10,473 bases of DNA from Phycisphaerae bacterium. GTDB lineage: Bacteria; Planctomycetota; Phycisphaerae; UBA1845. The translations under genes were made by a program, and so were the position numbers. Positions 1 through 5,746 of the stretch are shown here, in pieces; the stretch's first letter is position 1; the number at the start of each line of letters is the position of its first letter. The stretch lies in contig JAJDDS010000543.1 of assembly GCA_029260195.1 (NCBI GenBank), positions 1-10,473 on the forward strand, given 5' to 3'. The notes below the pieces were generated by a model. It searched no databases, was not told where the DNA came from, and worked only from the letters and a program-made list of their open reading frames with translations.

Positions 1-1
1 C

Positions 2-913
2 GGCGGTTGGCTGAGACTACAGGGGGGTAGCGGCACTATCATCAACGGCGGAACGATCCTTGGAAGCGGTGTTGTGTGGATCGTAACGGACCCCTTGGGT
101 GCGACGTTCTCCGGCATCGCGACCTTCTCAGACGTGGACGCCCTCGGCTGGTTTCGAACCGAAGGAGGAGCCGTCAGCGGAACCCTCCACGTCACTGGAG
201 ATATGGCCGGGTTCTTCATTCTCGGCGACGGTGATCTGCTGTCCGGGGGAGTGATGCAGGTCGATGGAAACGTGTCCGGGGGAATCGGCACGTTCGCCGG
301 ACAAAACGAATTTGATGGAGACATCGCCGGGACGATAAGCGTCGGTGGCAATTTGTCGTCGGGCGGAGAGATCACGGCGAGTGGCGCGCTTTCGGGCGCG
401 ATCGACATCGCCGGTAATCAACTCGGCGATATCGAGGTGGGCGGCGACATCACCCTCGCGGGCAGCATCGACGTCGGCGACCTGGCGGATTGCTCGCTGT
501 GCGCGGCCGGTGGCCGGATCGTCGTGACCGGCGAGACCGACGGCAACATCACCGTCGACGGACTGACGGGGGCCATCTCGCTCATCCACCTGATCGGCGG
601 GCTGGACGACGGCAGCATCACCATCAACGCCGACGAAGCCAACGGCAACAACGCCAACGGCGACATCCGTGTCGGACCGGCCTCGTCCACCTGCTGTCCG
701 CCGCCGGACATCGTCTACGACGGGTGTATTCTGATTCTGGACGGAGCCTCGACTGGAGGTGCGCTCAACGGCGACATTGACGTGCTGGGCTGTCATGCGA
801 CATCGGACGACTTGGCAATCTGCGTCGACGGATCGGTCAACGGTGACATCACAATCGCTCAGACCGACTGCACCAACCAAGTCGGGTACGATTGCATAGG
901 CCCCTGCCCGTAG
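2..913 (+). CDS. Exported beta-helix-type repeat protein, 5' end outside the window
   Basis: The frame is open from base 2, so the gene begins upstream; the GTG at 74 is only the first internal start-like codon and nothing marks it as the true start. From that codon 279 residues are visible. They are rich in Gly, Asp, Ile and Val and carry loosely periodic short units such as GDI, GNI, GSI and NGDI followed by alternating hydrophobic residues (for example NGDIRVG, NGDIDVLG, NGDITIAQ). This pattern is typical of right-handed parallel beta-helix or similar beta-solenoid surface proteins. Ten cysteines all lie in the last half (counted from the GTG: 140, 143, 207, 208, 218, 240, 250, 266, 274, 278), which suggests disulfides outside the cytoplasm. 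There is no catalytic motif and no clear C-terminal sorting domain; the chain ends CIGPCP. The secretion signal would be upstream of the window. Function is unknown; a structural or adhesive cell-surface role is inferred from composition only. Confidence 0.8.
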   Translation, partial: GGWLRLQGGSGTIINGGTILGSGVVWIVTDPLGATFSGIATFSDVDALGWFRTEGGAVSGTLHVTGDMAGFFILGDGDLLSGGVMQVDGNVSGGIGTFAGQNEFDGDIAGTISVGGNLSSGGEITASGALSGAIDIAGNQLGDIEVGGDITLAGSIDVGDLADCSLCAAGGRIVVTGETDGNITVDGLTGAISLIHLIGGLDDGSITINADEANGNNANGDIRVGPASSTCCPPPDIVYDGCILILDGASTGGALNGDIDVLGCHATSDDLAICVDGSVNGDITIAQTDCTNQVGYDCIGPCP

Positions 914-1087
914 CACGGATTTTCTGATCGGCCTTCGCGCCGGTCCGTTCACGCGCTGCCTTCGCTCCCGGTCTCAATAGGGCGGGATCGGGAGTGGAGG
1001 CACACCATTGAGCCTGGAATCACCACTCCATCAGGGATACATCCACCGACGGGGGCGTGGCCATGGTTTTTGGCATTGTGTTTGGAC

Positions 1088-1167
1088 GGGTGCCACTGGC
1101 GGCTTGTCCGCCAGTGCTTCACCGCTGAACGTTGCGAAAACACGGGCTGACAAGCTGCCTGGCACCC
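1088..1167. repeat. Nested inverted-repeat element
   Basis: The outer arms gggtgcc (1088-1094) and ggcaccc (1161-1167) are perfect reverse complements. Inside the left part is a perfect 9-base-pair hairpin, cactggcgg (1094-1102) and ccgccagtg (1108-1116), around the loop cttgt. The right part (1144-1160) resembles a decayed second inner hairpin, with gacaagc echoing the loop region. An 80-base unit with terminal arms and inner palindromes looks like a REP- or MITE-like intergenic element. Only one copy is in this window, so dispersal through the genome is an inference. Confidence 0.5.
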
Positions 1168-1297
1168 ACGCGCTTGAAGTCCGGAAGGACGAATTCTCCG
1201 TTGCCACAGAGTATGGCCACACCCGTCACCAACGCGCGCACACGAGAGGTCGCGTACGCGGGATCCAACCGCACCGCGTAAAAAGAACCGCGGCCGT

Positions 1298-1317
1298 CTG
1301 GTTCTACGCTGAACCAG
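1298..1317. repeat. Seven-base-pair hairpin
   Basis: ctggttc (1298-1304) and gaaccag (1311-1317) are perfect reverse complements around the 6-base loop tacgct. The hairpin is bracketed by two direct copies of accgcggccg (1287-1296 and 1321-1330), so hairpin and flanks make a compact structured unit just before the larger palindrome at 1341-1384. No T tract follows on either strand, so a simple intrinsic terminator is unlikely. Confidence 0.45.
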
Positions 1318-1340
1318 CCGACCGCGGCCGAGGCGGTATG

Positions 1341-1384
1341 AAAATGTGTCGCAGAGGCGCGAACGCCTCTGCGACCCCCATTTT
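1341..1384. repeat. Long perfect palindrome with outer A/T arms
   Basis: Twelve bases, gtcgcagaggcg (1348-1359), pair perfectly with cgcctctgcgac (1364-1375) around the tetraloop cgaa. The structure extends through a small asymmetric bulge (1347 against 1376-1378) into aaaatg (1341-1346) with catttt (1379-1384). In either direction the hairpin ends in a four-base T run, so it could act as a bidirectional terminator. The CG-rich core with a 4-base loop also fits a REP-like mobile palindrome. Nothing in the sequence decides between the two. Confidence 0.55.
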
Positions 1385-1625
1385 GGAAGCCTGCCGATTC
1401 CCGGCAGACGAGCCCCCAAAGCCCTGTGCGGTTCAACGATCCTCGCCGTGGGTTGGCTTCCCCAGCAATTCTCGCCACCACGCTGAAACACTAGTACACC
1501 CCACGTGCCACCATCACACGACGAACCAGAATACCTTTAATCTACTGTGATAACAGTAGTTACGTCGCAACCGGAGTCGACGCGAACACCATGCCATGGG
1601 TAGCCGCCCACGATTCCCCCCGAGA

Positions 1626-1670
1626 GAGTGGGCAAATCTACCCACTCCCCCGGGAGTTCAGAGTCCCGGG
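1626..1670. repeat. Two adjacent hairpins downstream of the minus-strand aldolase gene
   Basis: gagtggg (1626-1632) pairs with cccactc (1641-1647) around an 8-base loop, and cccggga (1649-1655) pairs with tcccggg (1664-1670) around another 8-base loop. They stand side by side, about 150 bases past the end of the minus-strand aldolase gene. They could stabilise or end its transcript, but no T tract follows. Confidence 0.35.
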
Positions 1671-1815
1671 CGAGACCTAAACGAAACCCAGAGCTGAGAC
1701 AGCCGCCGCCCCCCCCTGGTCGGCCGTCCAAACGCACGGAAGCGCCCCGTCCGAGCACCACTGTGCCCCACCGGCATCCGCGCGGCGCGACCGGCACGGG
1801 GCGTTGGCGCGACGG

Positions 1816-2433
1816 TCAATCGAAATCGAGATACGGTGCTCGCGCGAGCGAATTGCTGTCCAGCCCCAGTTGCCGGGCCGTGATGATGAGTTCCGCGCTG
1901 TCGTTCACGCTGGTGACACGCTGCGACGCACGCTCCAGATTCTCCCCCCCGGCGAACACGCCGTGCCCCCGCAGAACCACGACCGGCTGATCCCTCAGCA
2001 CCGCCCCCAATGCCTCCCCCAACGACGGGTCAGCCGTGGCTGGCGTGTGCTCCAACACCGGAATCTCCCCGAAGTAGTACGCCCCCTCCACGTCGATCGG
2101 CTTGATTCGGTCCCCCAGCCAACCAACCGCGACGGCGGACAGCGCGTGCCCGTGGGCGATAGCGACGTGACTCGTGCGTTCGTAGATCTTCAGATGGATC
2201 GCCAATTCCGAGCTGGCCCGATCGCGTTCCGCATCGGACGGGGCGAACCCGGTCTCGACCAGATCGCTAGCGGACAGGTGTCCCAGCATCGCACCTGTCC
2301 GAGTGATAACAACCCGATCCCCCACTCGCACTGACAAATTGCCCGAATGCGAGTTGTTGCACCGACATGCCAATAGTACCTCGCCAGCCTGCCGAAACGG
2401 CCCAAGATGCTGCTCGATCAACGAATCACCCAC
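1816..2433 (-). CDS. Class II aldolase/adducin-family protein
   Basis: A 205-residue protein of the zinc-dependent class II aldolase/adducin fold (L-fuculose-1-phosphate aldolase, L-ribulose-5-phosphate 4-epimerase and methylthioribulose-1-phosphate dehydratase group). Length is normal for the family. Visible hallmarks are the phosphate-binding loop SGNLS (residues 30-34), TRTGAMLG (44-51), the acidic residue in SSELAIH (E76, aligning with the catalytic Glu of fuculose aldolase), and three metal-ligand histidines, H94 and H96 in AHGHAL and H157 in RGHGV. All core catalytic residues are therefore present and the enzyme should be active in the cytoplasm. The substrate cannot be told from sequence, and no sugar kinase or isomerase lies next to it. 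The start is a GTG preceded by ggag with 10 bases spacing. The gene is divergent from the lipoprotein gene on its 5' side. Confidence 0.88.
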   Translation of the reverse strand: MGDSLIEQHLGPFRQAGEVLLACRCNNSHSGNLSVRVGDRVVITRTGAMLGHLSASDLVETGFAPSDAERDRASSELAIHLKIYERTSHVAIAHGHALSAVAVGWLGDRIKPIDVEGAYYFGEIPVLEHTPATADPSLGEALGAVLRDQPVVVLRGHGVFAGGENLERASQRVTSVNDSAELIITARQLGLDSNSLARAPYLDFD

Positions 2434-2480
2434 GGCACACGTTCTCCAGATCCACTCGGCGTCGTTCTATCCAGGCAGGC

Positions 2481-2509
2481 ACTATACCGCCATTGCACCA
2501 CCGGGTCAG
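2481..2509 (-). promoter_or_regulatory. Candidate promoter for the aldolase gene
   Basis: On the minus strand, ctgacc (2509-2504) is followed after 17 bases by tatagt (2486-2481), which matches a sigma-70-type -35/-10 pair at about 4/6 and 5/6 positions. Transcription would begin near 2474, about 40 bases before the GTG start. The -10 lies in cggtatag, whose inverted copy sits in the opposing promoter at 2564-2571. This is pattern matching only. Confidence 0.35.
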
Positions 2510-2543
2510 GCAATCCGCCACCCCGCCCAAACACCGGTTTCCC

Positions 2544-2572
2544 TTGCATCCAGAGGCCGGGCACGGTATAGC
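2544..2572 (+). promoter_or_regulatory. Candidate promoter for the lipoprotein gene, possibly leaderless
   Basis: ttgcat (2544-2549) and tatagc (2567-2572) are separated by 17 bases. The -10 ends only 8 bases before the ATG at 2581, so transcription would start at or next to the start codon. This agrees with the absence of any purine-rich ribosome binding site upstream of that ATG. Confidence 0.35.
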
Positions 2573-2580
2573 CCACCCCC

Positions 2581-3231
2581 ATGCGTCCCTTCCCCAAGAC
2601 ACGCGCCGTAAGCCACCGACGCTTCCTCGTCGCCCTTGCTCTCATGCCGGGGTGCGGACCAACCGAGGGCGAGAGGTTCCGCGACCTCCAGAGGGAGATT
2701 AACGCGCTCAAGGTCGAGAAGATCCAGCTCGAAGAGAGACTCGAAAAACGCGACGCCCGAATCACCAAACTGGACGCCCAAATCCAGAACCTCCGCAACA
2801 ACGGCGGCATCCCGCACGAACCCGTCTTCGGAATCGACCGGATCAAGATCCTCGGCATCACCGGCGGAGCGGACACCGATCAACGTCTCGGCGATGACGC
2901 AGTGGTCGTCTACTTCCGCCCGATCGACATCGACGGCGACACCATCAAGCGCGCCGGCGAGATCGAGATCACACTCCTCGACATCCTGGCCGACCCCAAG
3001 CCCGAGGTCCTGGGCCACCGCGTGGACAACAACCCGCAGCGCGTGCGAAAACTCTGGTACGGGAAGTTCTGGACGAACCACTACAAGGTCGTGGTCCCCT
3101 TCGCTCCCGGCGCCGCGATCGCTCCGGGACAGGAGGTCGACGTGCACGTCCGCTTCATGGAGACTGCCACCGGACGCGAATTCACCGACCGAAAAGTCAT
3201 CGAGATCAGCCGCGTCCTGCCAGAAGAATAG
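2581..3231 (+). CDS. Predicted lipoprotein with coiled coil and C-terminal beta-rich domain
   Basis: A 216-residue protein of unknown function. The N-terminus has a basic region (RPFPKTRAVSHRR) and a short hydrophobic stretch ending in LMPGC, so C25 is a likely lipidation site, although the -3 to -1 residues (MPG) are not an ideal lipobox. Residues about 30-73 are a charged heptad-like helix (ALKVEKIQLEERLEKRDARITKLDAQIQNL), a probable coiled coil. From about 83 on, alternating hydrophobic segments (IDRIKILG, AVVVYFRPIDIDGD, IEITLLDI, YKVVVPFAP, VDVHVRFM, RKVIEISRVL) suggest one immunoglobulin-like or other beta-sandwich domain. It would be tethered to a membrane outside the cytoplasm. The ATG at 2581 is chosen because a later start would lose the signal. 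No ribosome binding site is visible. The gene ends 109 bases before clpS, which seems to have its own promoter. Confidence 0.75.
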   Translation: MRPFPKTRAVSHRRFLVALALMPGCGPTEGERFRDLQREINALKVEKIQLEERLEKRDARITKLDAQIQNLRNNGGIPHEPVFGIDRIKILGITGGADTDQRLGDDAVVVYFRPIDIDGDTIKRAGEIEITLLDILADPKPEVLGHRVDNNPQRVRKLWYGKFWTNHYKVVVPFAPGAAIAPGQEVDVHVRFMETATGREFTDRKVIEISRVLPEE

Positions 3232-3290
3232 GCATTCCCGCCCGCGCACGTCTCCAAACACCTCGGGTCGCAAACCAGCCGCGAAAACCC

Positions 3291-3320
3291 TTGGCGCAAA
3301 GACCCGCAGACGAGTATGAT
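3291..3320 (+). promoter_or_regulatory. Candidate promoter for clpS
   Basis: ttggcg (3291-3296) and tatgat (3315-3320) lie 18 bases apart, with the -10 matching the sigma-70 consensus at 5 of 6 positions. The expected transcript start near 3327 would leave a very short leader containing the Shine-Dalgarno sequence tgagga (3328-3333) 7 bases before the GTG start. Confidence 0.4.
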
Positions 3321-3340
3321 ATCGCAGTGAGGAAAGTACC

Positions 3341-3673
3341 GTGTCTCAGCAACACCTGAACCAAACCCAGCGCCCGGCGGGCGGGGATGTCGACACCCAC
3401 GTCACCGTCGCTCCAACGAGGACGAAGCCGGTCGCGCGGCGCCTCCCACCGTACAAGGTCCTGCTGCACAACGACGACGTCAATGACATGCTGTTCGTCG
3501 TCCGCAAAGTCGTCGAACTCACCCCCCTCTCCGTCGAGGAGGCTGTCGAGCGCATGCTCGAAGCCCACGATACCGGCGTAACCCTCCTCCTCGTCACCCA
3601 CAAAGAGCGCGCCGAACTCTACGCCGAACAGTTCCTGACCTACCACCTCGAAGTCACCATCGAACCCGACTGA
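3341..3673 (+). CDS. clpS: ATP-dependent Clp protease adaptor ClpS
   Basis: A 110-residue ClpS, close to the usual family length of about 100. ClpS binds the N-terminal domain of the AAA+ unfoldase ClpA or ClpC and delivers N-end-rule substrates with bulky hydrophobic N-termini. Residues 1-35 are a polar, probably disordered N-terminal extension of the kind that regulates delivery. The core begins at YKVLLHNDDVNDM (38-50). N44, D45 and D46 align with the substrate-pocket residues N34-D35-D36 of the E. coli protein, M50 with the gatekeeper M40, M72 with M62 and H76 with H66. The pocket is thus conserved, with N48 in place of T38 and A75 in place of V65. The GTG start has a good Shine-Dalgarno sequence (tgagga, spacing 7). 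No clpA or clpC is adjacent. The gene converges with the thioredoxin gene across a 124-base gap. Confidence 0.95.
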   Translation: MSQQHLNQTQRPAGGDVDTHVTVAPTRTKPVARRLPPYKVLLHNDDVNDMLFVVRKVVELTPLSVEEAVERMLEAHDTGVTLLLVTHKERAELYAEQFLTYHLEVTIEPD

Positions 3674-3797
3674 CCGCAACACACGTGGCCGGGAGCCTCA
3701 CCCGCTCGTGGAGGGTGCAACGTCGCCTGGGCTCCGGGGCCGGACCGCGGAGCGCTGGGAGTTAGCCGTGCTCGGATAACCGACGGGGATATCCTGT
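3674..3797. other. Convergent intergenic gap between clpS and the thioredoxin gene
   Basis: Both flanking genes end here. Two weak hairpins are visible: caccc (3699-3703) with gggtg (3713-3717), and gctccg (3731-3736) with cggagc (3748-3753). Neither is followed by a T tract on either strand, so I do not call a terminator. Confidence 0.3.
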
Positions 3798-5261
3798 CTA
3801 TTCAATGCCGTTCTTGAACTCTTCGAGGCGTTCTTTGAGCTCTTCCACAGCCGGGTTGTCGCCGGCGAGGTCAATGGCCTTCTTCTGCAGCTTGATCGCT
3901 TTTTCGGTCGCGCCGTTCTCGAACGTGGCGAACGCGAAGGTGTCGACGTACATCCAGTTCTCCCCGCCGCTGGCTTTGTCGCATCGGGTCGCAGCCGCCA
4001 ATGCGAGTTCGTTGAACTTCCCCTTGAGGTCGTCCTCGGTGAGCAGACTCCAGGCGAAGGCGTTGAGGAGGGAGGCGTCGTCGTTGGCTTTTTCGATGAG
4101 GTATCCACCGACGCGGGCAGCCGCGGCGAGGTCTTTCTTGCAGGTCGCAAGGATGTTGAACTTGGTTCGGAGATGTTTGGGGGCGTCGGGTTCTGCCTGT
4201 ATGGCCAGTTCGACGGCGCGCAGGGCGAGAGGGGTGCAGCGTCCGGCGCGTTCCGGTGCGGAGAGAACGCGCGCAAACCGAGCGAGACCTGCCGCGTCGC
4301 GGGTGAGGCGTTTGATTGATCGTGAAGCCCATTCGATGGCGGCGGTCTCATCTCCAGAGGTGGCGAGGATCTGGAAGTTGGCGATTCCGGCGTCGGTGTG
4401 GGTCGGTTGGATTTCGAGGGCGCGGGTAACGGCGCGCGTGGCGAGCTTGCTGAGCTTGTGCTTCTCGTCGGCGCGGATCAACTCCTGGGCGAACGAAGCG
4501 AGCGTGTCGGCGTCGTCACCGGCGAGCGCGATCACTTTTTCAGCGGCGGCACGGGCTTCCTCGGGTTTGTCCAGCTCATCGAGGTAGACGCGGAATTTGG
4601 AACGGTAAGCACCGGTGTCGGTCGGTTTGAGGGCGATGCGCCGGTTGGCGAGTTTGAGGACCTTGTCGAAGTCCCCTTCGCGCCAAGCTTCGCCCATCTC
4701 GTCGCGAAGGTCAAAGATCTTGCGGGCAAGGGCGATGTCGTACTTGCCGGCGACCATCTCATCGAGCGTTTGATCGAGGTCGCTGAGTGGATGCCCGATC
4801 CAGGCGATGCGCCCCTTCTGATCGACGATGAACGCGGTGGGAATACCGTGCTGATCGGCTGCGTCCATGTAGGCTTCGTAAGTGTTGGGGTCCTTCTCAA
4901 AAGCGACGCGGTAGTCCATCTTCTCGCCCTGCTTGGCGACGAATTCCTCGACTTGCTTTCGAGTGTTCCCCTCGTCGAACTTGGTGACCGCGACGATGTT
5001 GACGCCCTTGGGACCGTAGTTGTGCTGAACGTCGTTGAGATGAGGGATGCTGGCGATACAGGGTCCACACCAGGTGGCCCAGAATTCGACGACGGTAATT
5101 TCGTTATTCTCGCGGGCGGCGATATTAATGGAGTCGCCCTTGATCCACTCGGTCACTTCGAGTTTGGGGGCGGTGTCACCGATGCCGAGATCAGCCGATC
5201 TGGCCGGAGTAGTGAAGGCGAACAAACCGGCAAGGGTCAAAGATAGGGCGATCATTCTCAT
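3798..5261 (-). CDS. Exported TlpA-like thioredoxin-fold protein with long helical repeat tail
   Basis: A 487-residue protein from the ATG at 5261. The ATG two codons upstream (5267) is only 2 bases from the Shine-Dalgarno gaggag, whereas 5261 is 8 bases away and fits better. Counting from 5267, residues 1-25 are a Sec signal ending ARSA before DLG. Residues about 28-175 are an AhpC/TSA-Redoxin (TlpA/ResA-type) domain with EFWATWCGPC (C67 and C70) and the cis-proline in GIPTAF (P143). Residues about 180-489 are almost all helical, with Ala-rich TPR-like repeats such as ALARKIFDLRDEMGEAWREGDFDKVLKLANRRIALKP. The CXXC pair implies thiol-disulfide activity outside the cytoplasm, probably reducing or isomerising disulfides or taking part in cytochrome maturation, with the helical tail as a partner-binding platform. 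Specific substrates are unknown. It stands alone, with no ccd or ccm genes beside it. Confidence 0.88.
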   Translation of the reverse strand: MRMIALSLTLAGLFAFTTPARSADLGIGDTAPKLEVTEWIKGDSINIAARENNEITVVEFWATWCGPCIASIPHLNDVQHNYGPKGVNIVAVTKFDEGNTRKQVEEFVAKQGEKMDYRVAFEKDPNTYEAYMDAADQHGIPTAFIVDQKGRIAWIGHPLSDLDQTLDEMVAGKYDIALARKIFDLRDEMGEAWREGDFDKVLKLANRRIALKPTDTGAYRSKFRVYLDELDKPEEARAAAEKVIALAGDDADTLASFAQELIRADEKHKLSKLATRAVTRALEIQPTHTDAGIANFQILATSGDETAAIEWASRSIKRLTRDAAGLARFARVLSAPERAGRCTPLALRAVELAIQAEPDAPKHLRTKFNILATCKKDLAAAARVGGYLIEKANDDASLLNAFAWSLLTEDDLKGKFNELALAAATRCDKASGGENWMYVDTFAFATFENGATEKAIKLQKKAIDLAGDNPAVEELKERLEEFKNGIE

Positions 5262-5267
5262 CGTCAT

Positions 5268-5746
5268 GGCTCCTCAGCGAGATAGTCATCGCGTGCGTGG
5301 GACGCGCTCGGTTTGCTCAACGTGACACGCGTCACCAGTCCGTGTTTGGTCTCGTCGTCGCGGTTGGGGGGCGCATGGCAGCCCGTGGAATCGGGTGCCC
5401 GTCGCCGCTCCGGTGGCCCGTATGCTATCGGAATCGCGTTGCCGATGCAATGAGCGGACCCGTCCCGTGGCCGGCCCAGGCCAATCCGGTGGCATCGAGC
5501 GGCGCGCGGCGCGCAGGTTCCTGCTCCGGGAACAACATCGGGCAACCGTCATTATGGGGTGTGTCGAGGAAGCGGAGAAACTCCGGTCCAGGTTACACGC
5601 AACCACGGTTTTACGCCGATGGAAGGTGCAGTGTCGGCGAGCGGTGCTTGCGCGCAGACGCGGCACCGTGCGCGACGTGACCCAGCATACATGCCTTGGG
5701 CCAAAAGACTGTGACAACCGGCGCGGATTCATCTCACATATCCACC
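5268..5746. other. Gene-poor stretch between divergent genes
   Basis: About 480 bases lie between the divergent thioredoxin and sensor/receiver genes. Overlapping open frames occur on both strands (for example 5286-5732 minus and 5395-5835 plus), but their Arg-, Cys- and His-rich translations look like noncoding high-GC sequence. There is a GC-rich alternating run near 5500-5517 and no hairpin of note. The promoters of both flanking genes must be here, but I see no convincing -35/-10 pair. It may also hold decayed coding sequence. Confidence 0.4.
5270..5275 (-). promoter_or_regulatory. Ribosome binding site that decides the thioredoxin start
   Basis: The minus strand reads gaggag here. Its distance to the ATG at 5267 is 2 bases and to the in-frame ATG at 5261 it is 8 bases, so the second ATG is the likelier start. 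A third in-frame ATG at 5255 is also possible, at 14 bases. Confidence 0.6.

Larger units (their letters stand above)
914..1815. other. Gene-poor, palindrome-rich intergenic block
   Basis: About 900 bases without a convincing gene. Open frames of about 180 codons exist on both strands (949-1491 minus, 1008-1550 plus), but their translations are rich in Arg, His, Pro and Cys, match no family I recognise, and run straight through strong inverted repeats, so I treat them as chance frames. The block holds a nested inverted repeat at 1088-1167, hairpins at 1298-1317 and 1341-1384, and weaker stems at 965-994, 991-1029, 1626-1647 and 1649-1670. A 10-base direct repeat, accgcggccg, occurs at 1287-1296 and 1321-1330 on either side of the middle hairpin. 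A run of eight C lies at 1709-1716. Transcription enters from the repeat protein on the left and from the minus-strand aldolase on the right, so some of the stems may end these transcripts, although none is followed by a clear T tract. Confidence 0.6.

Noticed and set aside
128..952. A 274-codon minus-strand frame opposite the repeat protein
   Set aside because: It is antisense to a frame with clear periodic Gly/Asp/Ile repeats and has an Arg/Val/Asp-rich mirror composition.
949..1550. Overlapping 180-codon open frames on both strands (949-1491 minus, 1008-1550 plus)
   Set aside because: The translations are rich in Arg, His, Pro and Cys with no recognisable domain, and both run through strong inverted repeats. 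Long chance frames are common at this GC content.
1743..1803. A long-range stem between cgccccgt (1743-1750) and acggggcg (1796-1803)
   Set aside because: The arms match, but an 8-base GC-only pairing across 45 bases is easily found by chance in such GC-rich sequence.
3699..3753. Terminators between the convergent clpS and thioredoxin genes
   Set aside because: The two stems are only 5-6 base pairs with 9-11 base loops, and neither is followed by a T tract.
4398..5246. A 282-codon plus-strand frame opposite the thioredoxin gene
   Set aside because: It is antisense to an unmistakable WCGPC thioredoxin domain, and its Gly/Val/Asp/Glu-rich translation is the mirror of that gene.
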